Part shown: piece after piece, positions 10,527 to 19,401 of the stretch
How positions within the stretch are numbered: position 1 is the stretch's first letter
Layout: every line of letters begins with the position of its first letter
Origin: Nonomuraea sediminis
GTDB taxonomy: Bacteria > Actinomycetota > Actinomycetes > Streptosporangiales > Streptosporangiaceae
Direction of reading: 5' to 3'
Assembly: GCF_018531495.1 (NCBI RefSeq)
Contig: NZ_JAHDTI010000009.1
Span: 434,001 to 498,000, forward strand
Length of the DNA stretch: 64,000 bases
Notes under the pieces: model-generated
The model's input: only the letters and a program-made list of their open reading frames with translations
Told to the model about the DNA's origin: nothing
The model's database searches: none
Made by a program: the position numbers and the translations under genes

Positions 10527-11675
10527 TTGTTCCTCCGACTGGCCTTAGCGGCCTTCGTCGCCGCCGCGGGACACGTCGTCCCGCCCGCGGCCACCACCGC
10601 GAACAGCAAGGTGTGCGGCTCGCCGTACCGGATCGACGAGACCCTGCCCGACGGGGCGCGCTGGCGGATGTGCTTCGAGATGCGCAACGTCGAAGGGCTG
10701 ACGCTCAACCGGGTCAGCTACACCCCGAAGGGCGGTGCCGAGGTGAGCGTGCTGCGCAGCGCGGCGCTGGCGCAGATCCACGTGCCCTACGACAGCGGCG
10801 AGCCGCGCTACCACGACATCGGGGCGCTCGGGGAGATGGCGATCCCGCTGACCGCCGCCGACTGCCCCGGCGGGGAACGGCGCACGCAGCTGGTGTGCGT
10901 GACGACCAGGGAGCGCGGACTCGGCTACCTCAAGGACGGCTACGGCGACCCGGCCGAGCGCAGGTCGCGGCAGGCGCGCGAGCTGGTGGTGCTGTCGGCC
11001 TACCAGGTCGGCTGGTACACCTACGTCGCCGAGTGGATCTTCGGCGACGACGGGTCCATCACGCCGCGGGTCGGGGCGACGGGCTCGCTGGCCGGGGCCG
11101 TGACCTCGCCCCGTCACGGATGGCCGATCGGGGTGGGCAGCAAGCACTTCGAGGAGTCGCACAGCCACAACATCTTCTGGCGGATGGACTTCGACATCCA
11201 GGGTCCCGCCCACGACGTGGTGGAGCAGTACGACTTCGCGGGCGACGGCACCAAGAAGCGCGCCATGATCCGCACCCGGTTCACCCGCGAGGCCAGGGCC
11301 GTGAACCGGCCGATGCGCTGGTGGCGGGTGGTCGACCCGAGGATGCTCAACTCCGACCACCACCCGATCTCCTGGCAGATCGACAACTCCGACAGCGCCG
11401 ACTACCGGGGCCCGGCCGACGAGGCGTTCACCCACGCCGACCTGTACGTCACGCAGTACCACGCGTGCGAGCGGCTGGCCACGATGAACACCGCCCCGCA
11501 CTGCCGCGCGTCGGTCGACAGGTACGCGGGCGGCGAACGCGTGACCGACCCGGTGGTCTGGGTGGACGTGGGCTTCCACCACGTGGCGCGCGACGAGGAC
11601 GCCGACCCGATGCCGGTCCACTGGCAGGGCTTCCGCATCACGCCGCGAGACGTGTCTCCGCGGAACCCTTACTGA
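10527..11675 (+). CDS. Copper amine oxidase catalytic-domain-like protein with altered cofactor motif
   Basis: A 382-residue protein with an N-terminal signal-like helix. Catalytic-domain landmarks of copper amine oxidase align along its length: A-A-L-A-Q-I-H-V-P-Y, the base Asp (D97 in H-D-I-G-A-L-G), the copper histidines H212 and H214 in H-S-H-N-I-F-W, and H351/H352 before R-D-E-D. The segment that should hold the self-processing Tyr in Asn-Tyr-Asp/Glu reads W163-Y164-T165. The Tyr is kept but both flanks differ, so topaquinone formation is doubtful. The start is a TTG 1 bp after the preceding gene. Its 3' end overlaps the convergent membrane gene by 38 bp. Confidence 0.75.
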   Translation: MFLRLALAAFVAAAGHVVPPAATTANSKVCGSPYRIDETLPDGARWRMCFEMRNVEGLTLNRVSYTPKGGAEVSVLRSAALAQIHVPYDSGEPRYHDIGALGEMAIPLTAADCPGGERRTQLVCVTTRERGLGYLKDGYGDPAERRSRQARELVVLSAYQVGWYTYVAEWIFGDDGSITPRVGATGSLAGAVTSPRHGWPIGVGSKHFEESHSHNIFWRMDFDIQGPAHDVVEQYDFAGDGTKKRAMIRTRFTREARAVNRPMRWWRVVDPRMLNSDHHPISWQIDNSDSADYRGPADEAFTHADLYVTQYHACERLATMNTAPHCRASVDRYAGGERVTDPVVWVDVGFHHVARDEDADPMPVHWQGFRITPRDVSPRNPY

Positions 11676-12156
11676 TCAGGAGCCTGACGCCGACCCCGGC
11701 CGTGCGGACGATCAGCATGGCGAAGGCCATGAGGACGAAGAAGGCCGCCCACGCGCCGGGGTCGGCGATGTGGTGGTCGGCCATGAACTCGCCCAGGCTC
11801 TGCCGGAACGACGGCGAGTTCTCCGCGCCGTAGACGAAGGCGATCCTGGCCAGCAGCGACACCACCCAGACCCCCAGGTACGGCCAGCCGGCGATGGTGT
11901 ACCACCTGCCGTCCGCCCGCTCGACCCGCATGTTGGCCACCAGGGCGACCCCGAGCGCGACGCCGATGAGCGTGCCCCAGACCGACAGCCACAGGGTGCC
12001 GCCCTCGAAGCGGACGTCGCCGAGGTAGGTCGGCCCGAAGTAGGCCAGCGCGCCGAACGACAGCAGCAGCCGCCACCACATGATGCGGTGGCGGCCGAGC
12101 TGGGTGAACAGGACCAGCAGCAGGAAGGCGCCGGAGAAGATCAGTGCCGCGGACAT
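11638..12156 (-). CDS. Integral membrane protein, family not recognised
   Basis: A 172-residue protein of five hydrophobic segments separated by short charged loops (Q-L-G-R-H-R-I-M-W-W; R-V-E-R-A-D-G-R-W-Y). The ATG at complement 12154-12156 is chosen because AGGAG lies just upstream; an upstream in-frame ATG adds 41 proline- and arginine-rich residues with no ribosome binding site. It is convergent with, and overlaps by 38 bp, the amine-oxidase-like gene. The layout recalls CcdC/DUF1453-type proteins, but no diagnostic motif was found, so no function is assigned. Confidence 0.75.
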   Translation of the reverse strand: MSAALIFSGAFLLLVLFTQLGRHRIMWWRLLLSFGALAYFGPTYLGDVRFEGGTLWLSVWGTLIGVALGVALVANMRVERADGRWYTIAGWPYLGVWVVSLLARIAFVYGAENSPSFRQSLGEFMADHHIADPGAWAAFFVLMAFAMLIVRTAGVGVRLLISKGSAETRLAA

Positions 12157-12368
12157 GGTGACTCCTGAACGTGGGGGAACCGAACGCCTCCCGACGCTAG
12201 GTTCCGGCGCCTCCCCGCGGATCGGAGCCAGGGTGGGACTCCTCTCCACCCCCGGGTGGAGTTCGCAGGGAATGTTCATCGTGATGACACTGGCGAGTCA
12301 GAGAACGGTTCCCTGGGCACACTTGGGTCGCGTGTTGTAGGCCAGTTCCTCACGATTTGGCGGTGTCC
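12157..12368. promoter_or_regulatory. Divergent intergenic region with a GGGTGGAG hairpin
   Basis: This spacer of 212 bp separates two divergent genes, the membrane protein on the reverse strand and the PhoX-like gene on the forward strand. It must therefore hold both promoters. An 8-bp inverted repeat, CTCCACCC at 12244-12251 and GGGTGGAG at 12254-12261, sits mid-region and could be a short hairpin or a regulator site. No convincing -10/-35 pair could be picked out by eye. Confidence 0.35.
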
Positions 12369-13727
12369 ATGTCCGTTTCACGTCGTAACCTCCTGCGCGG
12401 CGCCGCGGCGAGCATCATGATCGCCGGAAGCGTCGAGGCGATCGCCAATCCCGCCGCCGCCTCCACCGTCGGGTACGGCCCGCTGGTCCCGGACCCGAAC
12501 GGGCTGCTCGCGCTGCCGCAGGGCTTCTCGTACAAGATCGTCGCCGAGGCGGGCAAGACGCTGCTGGAGAGCGGCGAGCCGACGCCGAGCGACGCCGACG
12601 GCACCGCCAGCTTCCCGAGCAGGGGCGGATCCACGCTGGTCAACAACCACGAGATCGGCGGCGGCGAGCCGTACCGGGTGCCGGCCCTGCAGGGCCTGAC
12701 CTACGACCCGGGCGCGGGCGGCGGCACCACCAACATCGACGTGGACAGGCACGGCACGCGCGTGCGCGAGTACGTCAGCCTGGCCGGCACCCACAACAAC
12801 TGCGCGGGCGGCAAGACGCCGTGGAACACCTGGCTCACCTGCGAGGAGACCGAGCAGAAGGCCGGCGGCGCCTACCAGAAGGACCACGGCTACGTCTTCG
12901 AGGTCGACCCCTTCGACCAGGACGCCAACCAGAACCCGGTGCCGCTGAAGTTCCTCGGCCGCTACTCCCACGAGGCCGTCGCCGTCTCGCCCCGCGACTC
13001 GACGATCTACCTGACCGAGGACGCCAACGGCCCGCACGGCCTGTACTTCCGCTGGACGCCGCCGCGCGGCTTCCACGGCGGCAAGGGCGCGCTGCGCGAG
13101 CTGGCGATGGCCACCGGCGGCGACACGGCCGGTCAACTGCAGGCCATGAGCTGCTACCACGGCTCGCAGCACATCGCCGACCTGTCGGAGGCCACCAAGC
13201 CCGGCACGCGCTACAAGGTGCGCTGGGTGGACGTGCCCGAGCGCGACGCCAAGACCACCTCGGTCCGCAAGCAGTTCACCGACGACCAGGTGACGCGCAG
13301 CCGCAAGCTGGAGGGCGCCTGGTGGTCGCACGGCGGCGCCTACTTCGTGGCAAGCTACGCCCGGCAGAGTGACGGCAGCGTGAACGAGCACGACGGGCAG
13401 GTGTGGTTCTACGACCCGGAGAGCGAGACGGTCACGCTCAAGACCATCTTCGGCGTCAACCCCGACCCCACCCAGGACACCAACTTCGACGGCCCCGACA
13501 ACATCACGGTCTCGCCGTACGGGGGCGTCATCCTGGCCGAGGACGGGGAGGGCATCAACCACCTGGTCGGCGTCACGCCGCGGGGGACGGCCTACCCGCT
13601 GGCGCGCAACGACTTCAACGACAGCGAGTTCACCGGGCCCAACTTCGACGTGACCGGGCGGATCCTGTTCGCCAACATCCAGACGCCGGGTTACGTCTTC
13701 GCCATCACGGGACCCTGGCGAGGCTAG
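12369..13727 (+). CDS. PhoX-family (DUF839) Tat-exported protein, putative alkaline phosphatase
   Basis: A 452-residue secreted protein. The N-terminus S-R-R-N-L-L-R-G followed by a hydrophobic stretch is a twin-arginine signal, implying folded, metal-loaded export. The mature part has PhoX-like blocks: L-V-N-N-H-E, T-W-L-T-C-E-E-T, G-R-Y-S-H-E-A-V and D-N-I-T-V-S-P-Y-G, the acidic and aromatic sites that bind iron and calcium in PhoX. The expected role is release of phosphate from organic esters outside the cell. The ATG at 12369 is used; a GTG two codons upstream and a TTG at 12357 are alternatives and none has a clear ribosome binding site. Its 3' end overlaps the convergent DUF4328 gene by 23 bp. 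Confidence 0.88.
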   Translation: MSVSRRNLLRGAAASIMIAGSVEAIANPAAASTVGYGPLVPDPNGLLALPQGFSYKIVAEAGKTLLESGEPTPSDADGTASFPSRGGSTLVNNHEIGGGEPYRVPALQGLTYDPGAGGGTTNIDVDRHGTRVREYVSLAGTHNNCAGGKTPWNTWLTCEETEQKAGGAYQKDHGYVFEVDPFDQDANQNPVPLKFLGRYSHEAVAVSPRDSTIYLTEDANGPHGLYFRWTPPRGFHGGKGALRELAMATGGDTAGQLQAMSCYHGSQHIADLSEATKPGTRYKVRWVDVPERDAKTTSVRKQFTDDQVTRSRKLEGAWWSHGGAYFVASYARQSDGSVNEHDGQVWFYDPESETVTLKTIFGVNPDPTQDTNFDGPDNITVSPYGGVILAEDGEGINHLVGVTPRGTAYPLARNDFNDSEFTGPNFDVTGRILFANIQTPGYVFAITGPWRG

Positions 13728-14352
13728 TACGGCGTGCCTCCTGGAACCCGGTGATCTTCCACACGACGGCGGCGGCCAACCCGGCCGCCGCCACCGTCAC
13801 CGCCACGAGGGCGACGTCCAGGCGCGCCGCCATGGCTAGGGTCGCCGCGTCGTCGCTCCGGGCGAGCACGCGGCCGACCACGGTATTGCCGACGACGACG
13901 ATCACCCAGGCCACCCACCACGCCCACACCAGGCCGGATCGGTACTGCGGCGGGCGGTCATCGGAGGCGTTCCAGATGTCGTCGACGATCTGCTTGGGGA
14001 ACCAGAAGCAGATGACCGGCACGAACCACCCGAACGTCATCCAGGCGCGATTGTGGCGATGCGGCTCAAGACTCAAGATCTCGGCGTTGGCACGCACGCG
14101 GTAGAGCCAACGCAGGAAGAGCAGGGCGGCCACGAGGTAGACGGCGATCTGCGTGATGCCGACCCCGTAGTTGGTGAGGTCGCTCGCCTCGAGCTCCGTA
14201 ACCCGGACGCTGTCCGGGTCGGTCACGTAGCGGTCGATCAGAGCGCCGCGCTGGAGGTCGATCCACGCGGCTCCGATGCCCACCAAGGAATCGAGGCCCA
14301 GGGCGGCCAGCGCGAACGCGGCCATCGCCCGAACCGGGCGTAAGGGATGCAT
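13705..14352 (-). CDS. DUF4328 membrane protein
   Basis: A 215-residue protein with about four transmembrane segments and the DUF4328 hallmark around W-M-T-F-G-W-F-V-P-V-I-C-F-W-F-P-K-Q, followed by D-I-W-N-A-S and a W-W-V-A-W segment. The family is common in actinobacteria and has no established function. The ATG at complement 14350-14352 has no obvious ribosome binding site; a second Met nine codons in is possible. The gene is convergent with the PhoX-like gene and lies 43 bp downstream of the NUDIX gene on the same strand. Confidence 0.85.
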   Translation of the reverse strand: MHPLRPVRAMAAFALAALGLDSLVGIGAAWIDLQRGALIDRYVTDPDSVRVTELEASDLTNYGVGITQIAVYLVAALLFLRWLYRVRANAEILSLEPHRHNRAWMTFGWFVPVICFWFPKQIVDDIWNASDDRPPQYRSGLVWAWWVAWVIVVVGNTVVGRVLARSDDAATLAMAARLDVALVAVTVAAAGLAAAVVWKITGFQEARRTSLARVP

Positions 14353-14395
14353 GGCGGGCCAGTATGGCGCGCGATCGGAGCGCGCGGAGGGATCT

Positions 14396-14938
14396 TCAGG
14401 AAAGTAGGGCCTCGACGCGGCTGAGGGTCTCGCGGACGTTAGGCTCGCCGGTCAGCGCGTGCGCCTCAGGGAAGGTCAGCCAGCGCAGCTCCGCCCCCGG
14501 CTTCTCCGGCCGGATCTCCTCCGGCGACTCCGTGGACAGGACGTAGCGCAGGTCGGCGTGCTCGTGGGCGGGCTCGTGCGGCGCGGCCGGCACCGAGACG
14601 ACGACCACATGCACCAGGTCCGAACCGGGCAGCGGCTTGAGATCCTCGAGACCGGTCTCCTCGCGGCCCTCCCTGAGCGCCACCTCCAGCGGGTCGGTCT
14701 CCCCCGGGTCGGCGTGGCCGCCGACCTGGATCCACGCCTGCTGGCGGGCGTGCCAGCGCAGCAGCACGCGCCTGGTGGGCGGGTGCACGATCAGGGCGGA
14801 GGCGGTGAAGTGCATCGCGGTCGCCCGCGACCACGGATCGCCGTCGACGAGCGTGTCGCGGATCCTCGACACGTCGGCCGACTCCTCGGCCGTGGAGGGG
14901 GCGTATCCAGCAAGAATCACGGCCGACAGCCTAGCCAC
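14396..14938 (-). CDS. NUDIX hydrolase
   Basis: A protein of about 180 residues with a complete NUDIX box: G-G-H-A-D-P-G-E, then R-E-G-R-E-E-T-G-L, providing the metal-binding glutamates. The preceding M-H-F-T-A-S-A-L-I-V and following W-L-T-F-P-E-A are typical of the fold. Substrates of this large family (nucleoside diphosphate derivatives) cannot be predicted here. The start is uncertain: a GTG at complement 14936-14938 is used, GTG at 14918-14920 or ATG at 14813-14815 are alternatives, and none has a strong ribosome binding site. It is divergent from glgB. Confidence 0.85.
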   Translation of the reverse strand: MARLSAVILAGYAPSTAEESADVSRIRDTLVDGDPWSRATAMHFTASALIVHPPTRRVLLRWHARQQAWIQVGGHADPGETDPLEVALREGREETGLEDLKPLPGSDLVHVVVVSVPAAPHEPAHEHADLRYVLSTESPEEIRPEKPGAELRWLTFPEAHALTGEPNVRETLSRVEALLS

Positions 14939-15133
14939 CGTGACCGTCGTGCCGTTGAGGTGGTCCGCGGAGATTGGGTAGACACGCGGGCTCCTGCGAA
15001 GTAAGTGAGCCTCGATAAGGCAGGATCGTGACCAACGTCCGAGAGTCCGCGGTTTTCTCCGGTAATCCGTGATTAATGCGGTGAAAGCGGGCAGGGCCTG
15101 GGATGGCCGGGCGGAGTAGGGCAGGGTTAGGGG
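14939..15133. promoter_or_regulatory. Divergent spacer between the NUDIX gene and glgB
   Basis: A spacer of 195 bp that must hold the promoters of both genes. It includes a relatively AT-rich stretch near 15050-15085 (T-rich run, then G-A-T-T-A-A-T). I see no recognisable operator or terminator. AGGGG immediately before the glgB ATG could serve as a weak ribosome binding site. Confidence 0.3.
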
Positions 15134-17287
15134 ATGCCGATGGCGACTGAGCTGGACCGCCTCGCGGGTGGGGCGCACCACGATCCGCATTCGATCCTGG
15201 GGGCGCACCCGGCGCCCGGCGGGGTGACGTTCAGGTGCCTGCGGCCGCTGGCCGAGCGGGTCGAGGTGGTGTTCGACGACGACACCGCGTACGACCTGCG
15301 CCACGCGGGCCACGGCGTGTTCGAGGTGACCGTACCCGGGCTGGACAAGGTTCCCGGCTACCGGCTGCGGATCAAGTATCCGGACGGCGCGCCGTACGAG
15401 ATGCTCGACCCCTACCGGCACTGGCCGACGCTCGGTGAGGTGGACCTGCACCTGATCGGCGAGGGCAGGCACGAGCGGCTGTGGGAGGCGCTCGGCGCGC
15501 GGGTGATGCGGCACGAGGACGTGGACGGCGTGGCGTTCGCCGTGTGGGCGCCGAACGCGCGCGGCATCCGGGTCGTGGGCGACTTCAACCACTGGGACGG
15601 CCAGGGCCACCCGATGCGGTCGCTGGGCCGGTCGGGCGTGTGGGAGCTGTTCATCCCCGGCATCGCGCAGGGGGAAAGGTACAAGTTCCAGATCCTCGGC
15701 GCCGACGGGGTGTGGCGCGACAAAGCCGACCCGATGGCGAGAAGGACCGAGATACCGCCTCAGACGGCGTCGGTCGTGGAGAAGTCGGAGTACGTCTGGG
15801 ACGACGGCGCGTGGGTGGCGCAGCGGACCGAACGGCTGCCGCAGAAGTCCCCGATGAGCGTCTACGAGGTGCACCTCGGCTCCTGGCGCCCCGGGCTCAG
15901 CTACCTGGAGCTGGCCGACCAGCTCGGCGAGTACGTCAGCGACCTGGGCTTCACCCACATCGAGCTGATGCCGGTGGCCGAGCACCCCTTCGGCGGCTCC
16001 TGGGGCTACCAGGTGACCTCCTACTACGCCCCGACCGCCCGCTTCGGCTCGCCCGACGACTTCCGCGCGTTCGTGGACCGGCTGCACCAGCGCGGCATCG
16101 GCGTGCTGCTCGACTGGGTGCCCGCGCACTTCCCGATGGACGACTGGGCGCTGGCCCGCTTCGACGGCACCCCGCTGTACGAGCACGCCGACCCCGCCAG
16201 GGGCGAACACCCCGACTGGGGCACCTACGTCTTCGATTTCGGCCGCAGGGAGGTGCGCAACTTCCTGGTGGCCAACGCGCTGTACTGGCTCAAGGAGTTC
16301 CACGTCGACGGGCTGCGGGTGGACGCGGTCGCCTCGATGCTCTACCTCGACTACTCACGGCGCGACGGCGAGTGGACCCCCAACGTGTACGGCGGGCGCG
16401 AATACCTGGAGGCCGTCGACTTCCTCAAGGAGATGAACTCAGTCGCCTACCGCGAGGCGCCCGGGATCTCGACCGTCGCCGAGGAGTCCACGGCCTGGCC
16501 GGGGGTCTCGCGCCCGGTGCACCTGGGCGGGCTCGGGTTCGGCTTCAAGTGGAACATGGGCTGGATGCACGACACCCTGGCCTACCTGCGGCACGAGCCG
16601 ATCTTCCGCCAGTATCACCACCACCAGCTGACCTTCTCCCTGATGTACGCCTACAGCGAGAACTTCGTGCTGCCGCTGTCGCACGACGAGGTCGTGCACG
16701 GCAAGGGCTCGCTGCTCGGCAAGATGCCGGGCGACGAGTGGCAGCGCTTCGCCCAGCTGCGGGCGCTGCTGGCGTTCATGTGGGCGCATCCGGGCAAGCA
16801 GCTGCTGTTCATGGGCGGCGAGTTCGGCCAGGGCTCGGAGTGGTCGGAGGAGCGCGGGCTCGACTGGTGGGTGCTGGAGTTCGACGGGCACCAGGGCGTG
16901 CAGAAGCTGGTGCGCGACCTGAACCACCTCTACCGCGCCACGCCCGCGCTGTGGGAGCAGGACATCTCGCCCGAGGGCTTCCGCTGGATCGACGCCGACG
17001 ACGCGCCGGGCAACACCTTCTCCTTCGTCCGCTACGCCACCGACGGGTCCGCGCTGGCATGCGTGGTCAACTTCAGCGGCGCGCCGCACGAGGGTTACCG
17101 GCTCGGCCTGCCGTACGGCGGGCGGTGGGAGGAGGCGATCAACACCGACGCCTACGGATACTGGGGAAGTGGGGTCGGCAACCTGGGCTCGGTGCAGGCC
17201 GTCGAGGTGCCCCGGCACGGCCTGCCGTACTCCACGACCATGCGAGTGCCCCCTCTCGGGGCGGTCTGGCTGTATCGCGAAGGGTAA
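15134..17287 (+). CDS. glgB: 1,4-alpha-glucan branching enzyme GlgB
   Basis: A 717-residue cytosolic GH13 enzyme that adds alpha-1,6 branches to glucan. It has an N-terminal carbohydrate-binding module (H-H-D-P-H-S-I-L-G-A-H-P), a second beta-domain (F-A-V-W-A-P-N-A-R-G-I-R-V-V-G-D-F-N-H-W) and the catalytic barrel. Catalytic residues lie in L-R-V-D-A-V-A-S-M (Asp), T-V-A-E-E-S-T-A-W (Glu) and L-S-H-D-E-V-V-H-G-K (Asp). Length and order match GlgB. It completes the GlgE-TreS-maltokinase pathway, although about 11.9 kb separates it from maltokinase. An ATG six bases downstream is an alternative start. Confidence 0.97.
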   Translation: MPMATELDRLAGGAHHDPHSILGAHPAPGGVTFRCLRPLAERVEVVFDDDTAYDLRHAGHGVFEVTVPGLDKVPGYRLRIKYPDGAPYEMLDPYRHWPTLGEVDLHLIGEGRHERLWEALGARVMRHEDVDGVAFAVWAPNARGIRVVGDFNHWDGQGHPMRSLGRSGVWELFIPGIAQGERYKFQILGADGVWRDKADPMARRTEIPPQTASVVEKSEYVWDDGAWVAQRTERLPQKSPMSVYEVHLGSWRPGLSYLELADQLGEYVSDLGFTHIELMPVAEHPFGGSWGYQVTSYYAPTARFGSPDDFRAFVDRLHQRGIGVLLDWVPAHFPMDDWALARFDGTPLYEHADPARGEHPDWGTYVFDFGRREVRNFLVANALYWLKEFHVDGLRVDAVASMLYLDYSRRDGEWTPNVYGGREYLEAVDFLKEMNSVAYREAPGISTVAEESTAWPGVSRPVHLGGLGFGFKWNMGWMHDTLAYLRHEPIFRQYHHHQLTFSLMYAYSENFVLPLSHDEVVHGKGSLLGKMPGDEWQRFAQLRALLAFMWAHPGKQLLFMGGEFGQGSEWSEERGLDWWVLEFDGHQGVQKLVRDLNHLYRATPALWEQDISPEGFRWIDADDAPGNTFSFVRYATDGSALACVVNFSGAPHEGYRLGLPYGGRWEEAINTDAYGYWGSGVGNLGSVQAVEVPRHGLPYSTTMRVPPLGAVWLYREG

Positions 17288-17328
17288 TTCACAGGAGTTC
17301 CCCTCTGTCCGGGTTGTAAAAATCTTCC

Positions 17329-17334
17329 TAGACT
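17329..17334 (+). promoter_or_regulatory. Putative -10 element for a leaderless protease transcript
   Basis: TAGACT at 17329-17334 fits an actinobacterial -10 (TANNNT) and lies 7 bp before the GTG start at 17342. That is the distance expected when transcription starts at the first base of the coding region. No ribosome binding site is present upstream of that GTG, which fits a leaderless mRNA. No good -35 was found. Confidence 0.4.
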
Positions 17335-17341
17335 CCGAGAC

Positions 17342-19168
17342 GTGCGACTCCGTTCCCTGATCGCGTCCGCAGTGTTATGTGTCGTCCTGACGCCGGCCGT
17401 ACCGGCGTTAGCCGACGGCCCGGTGCCGATCCCGTCAGGGGACAAACTCGAGGAGGGCTTAGCCGTCGACACCGGCAAGGTCCGGGCGATCGTCGAGCTG
17501 GCGGACGCGGGCGAGAAGGCGCCCGTCGCCGCCCAGGCCACCTCCGAGAGCCTGGACGTGGTGCTCAAGCCGGACACCCAGCCGTTCGTGGTCGTGGAGG
17601 GCAGCGCGGAGGAGCTGGCCGCGCTCGCCAAGGACCCGCGCGTCACCTCGATCCACCGTGACCGGGCCTTCCCTCCGGCTGCCGTGTCCAACCTGCAGCT
17701 GATCGGCGCTGACCAGGCGCACGCCAAGGGCTTCCAGGGCGCGGGACAGGTCGTGGCCGTGCTCGACACCGGCATCGACACCGACCATCCCTACCTGCAG
17801 AACCGGGTCGTGGGCGAGGCCTGCTTCTCCGCGGCCGACCAGGGCGCCGAGTCGCTGTGCCCGAACGGCCAGACCAGCGAGTTCGGCCCGCGCGCGGCCG
17901 ACGCGATGACGGCCAAGTGCCTGGCCGACGGCGTCAACCTGTGCGAGCACGGCACCCACGTGGCGGGCATCGCGGCCGGCAGCGGCGGCGTCGCCCCCGG
18001 CGCGGGCATCTACGCGGTCCAGGTCTTCAGCCGCGTCAACGACCCCGACATCTGCGGCGAGCCGTCGTGCATCCTGGCCTTCGAGTCGTCGCTGCGCCTG
18101 GCGCTCGACCACGTCTCCTCGGTCACGGGCACGCTGCCGATCGCCGCGGTGAACATGAGCCTGGGCGGCCAACTGTCGGAGTCGGCCTGCGACGACGACG
18201 TCTTCAAGCCCAAGATCGACGAGCTGCTCACCAAGGGCGTGGCCACCGTGGTCGCCGCCGGCAACGAGTCCTTCGAGGGCGCCTCCTTCCCCGGCTGCAT
18301 CTCCTCTGCCGTGACGGTCGGCGCGGCCTCCGGCGACGACACGATCGCCGACTTCTCCAACCGTGGCGCGCTGCTGGACCTGTTCGCGCCCGGCGTCGAC
18401 ATCGACTCCTCGGTGCCGGACAACCAGATGGCCGTGCACAGCGGCACCTCGATGGCCGCCCCGCACGTCGCGGGCGCGATCGCGCTGCTCAAGGCAGCCT
18501 CGCCGCAGACGCCCATGACGCAGCTGATCGACAAGCTCAAGCAGTACGGCCGGCCGTACGTCTACCAGGCCAACGGGGCGGAGGTACGCACTCCCCGCCT
18601 GGACCTGATGGCCGCCATCAACGGCTCGGGAACCCAGCCGCCGATCACCCAGAACCCCACGGCGCCTCCCTCGCCCGACCCCTCGGGCAGCGGCCCCACG
18701 CCCGCGCCCACCTCGCAGCCGTCCCAGCCCTCGCAGCCGGACAAGCCGGCCCCGATCCCGCTGCCGACGGTCACCGTGACGGTCACCGTCACCGTGGCGC
18801 CCGCCGCCCCCGTCTGCACGCGCGGCACCGCCGTGTCGCGCATGACGGCCGCGCAGTGGGCGGTGGAGATGCACCGCAACAGCGGCACGATCCCCGACTC
18901 GACGCTCACCTGCTACCTGGGCCTGGTCCAGAAGGCCAGCGCGGTCTTCCCCGAGCTGACCAAGGCCTCGTCGCTGGGCAAGGCCTACCGCGTGCTCAAG
19001 TCCCCCAAGACGGACAGGGACCGCCTGGACAGCGCCCTCCTGGCGGGCTGGCTCAACTGGGCCCACGGCGTCAACGGCACGACCTCCCTCAAGGCCGCGG
19101 AAAAGCTCCGCCTGAGCCCCAAGTCCACCCCCACCTCCCTGCAGAAGGCCGCCGCCACCCTCAAATGA
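17342..19168 (+). CDS. Secreted S8 (subtilisin-like) serine protease with unrecognised C-terminal domain (1)
   Basis: A 608-residue exported protease. A signal peptide ends near residue 24 (V-P-A-L-A-D), a propeptide-like region follows to about 112, and the S8 domain carries D142 (L-D-T-G-I-D), H203 (E-H-G-T-H-V-A-G), oxyanion N308 (A-A-G-N-E-S) and S370 (S-G-T-S-M-A-A-P). A Pro/Ser/Thr linker at ~430-490 contains repeated T-V. It leads to a 118-residue C-terminal domain with C492 and C524, also present in the next gene. The GTG start lacks a ribosome binding site and is probably leaderless. Function: extracellular proteolysis, substrate unknown. Confidence 0.93.
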   Translation: MRLRSLIASAVLCVVLTPAVPALADGPVPIPSGDKLEEGLAVDTGKVRAIVELADAGEKAPVAAQATSESLDVVLKPDTQPFVVVEGSAEELAALAKDPRVTSIHRDRAFPPAAVSNLQLIGADQAHAKGFQGAGQVVAVLDTGIDTDHPYLQNRVVGEACFSAADQGAESLCPNGQTSEFGPRAADAMTAKCLADGVNLCEHGTHVAGIAAGSGGVAPGAGIYAVQVFSRVNDPDICGEPSCILAFESSLRLALDHVSSVTGTLPIAAVNMSLGGQLSESACDDDVFKPKIDELLTKGVATVVAAGNESFEGASFPGCISSAVTVGAASGDDTIADFSNRGALLDLFAPGVDIDSSVPDNQMAVHSGTSMAAPHVAGAIALLKAASPQTPMTQLIDKLKQYGRPYVYQANGAEVRTPRLDLMAAINGSGTQPPITQNPTAPPSPDPSGSGPTPAPTSQPSQPSQPDKPAPIPLPTVTVTVTVTVAPAAPVCTRGTAVSRMTAAQWAVEMHRNSGTIPDSTLTCYLGLVQKASAVFPELTKASSLGKAYRVLKSPKTDRDRLDSALLAGWLNWAHGVNGTTSLKAAEKLRLSPKSTPTSLQKAAATLK

Positions 19169-19401
19169 GGAATCCGGTATATCCGGATAACGGACCAGAC
19201 TCTTTCATCGGGTCTTCTTTATCCCCTCATTACACTCGGGCCTCACGAGTAACACCAACGGGGATGTTTCCGGCCGCCGACGGCCGGATCCACGGATGAG
19301 CCACCCTCGCGGCTCCTTCGTCGTCACGCGGCCTGCAGCTTCGCCGTGGCCCCACCTCACCAGCCCCGCCCGTGCCGGGCGGGCTCCCCCTCGGAGGAAG
19401 A
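19169..19401. promoter_or_regulatory. Spacer between the two protease genes, with a TATCCGGATA palindrome
   Basis: This gap of 233 bp contains TATCCGGATA at 19180-19189, a perfect 10-bp palindrome next to a second ATCCGG copy. An AT-richer stretch runs to about 19230, and a GC-rich leader with short self-complementary segments precedes the second protease. A promoter for the second protease is likely here. I see no gene. Confidence 0.4.

Noticed and set aside
19169..19401. Cyclic-di-AMP (ydaO) riboswitch before the second secreted protease
   Set aside because: The leader is GC-rich and structured, but I could not match the conserved ydaO core bases.
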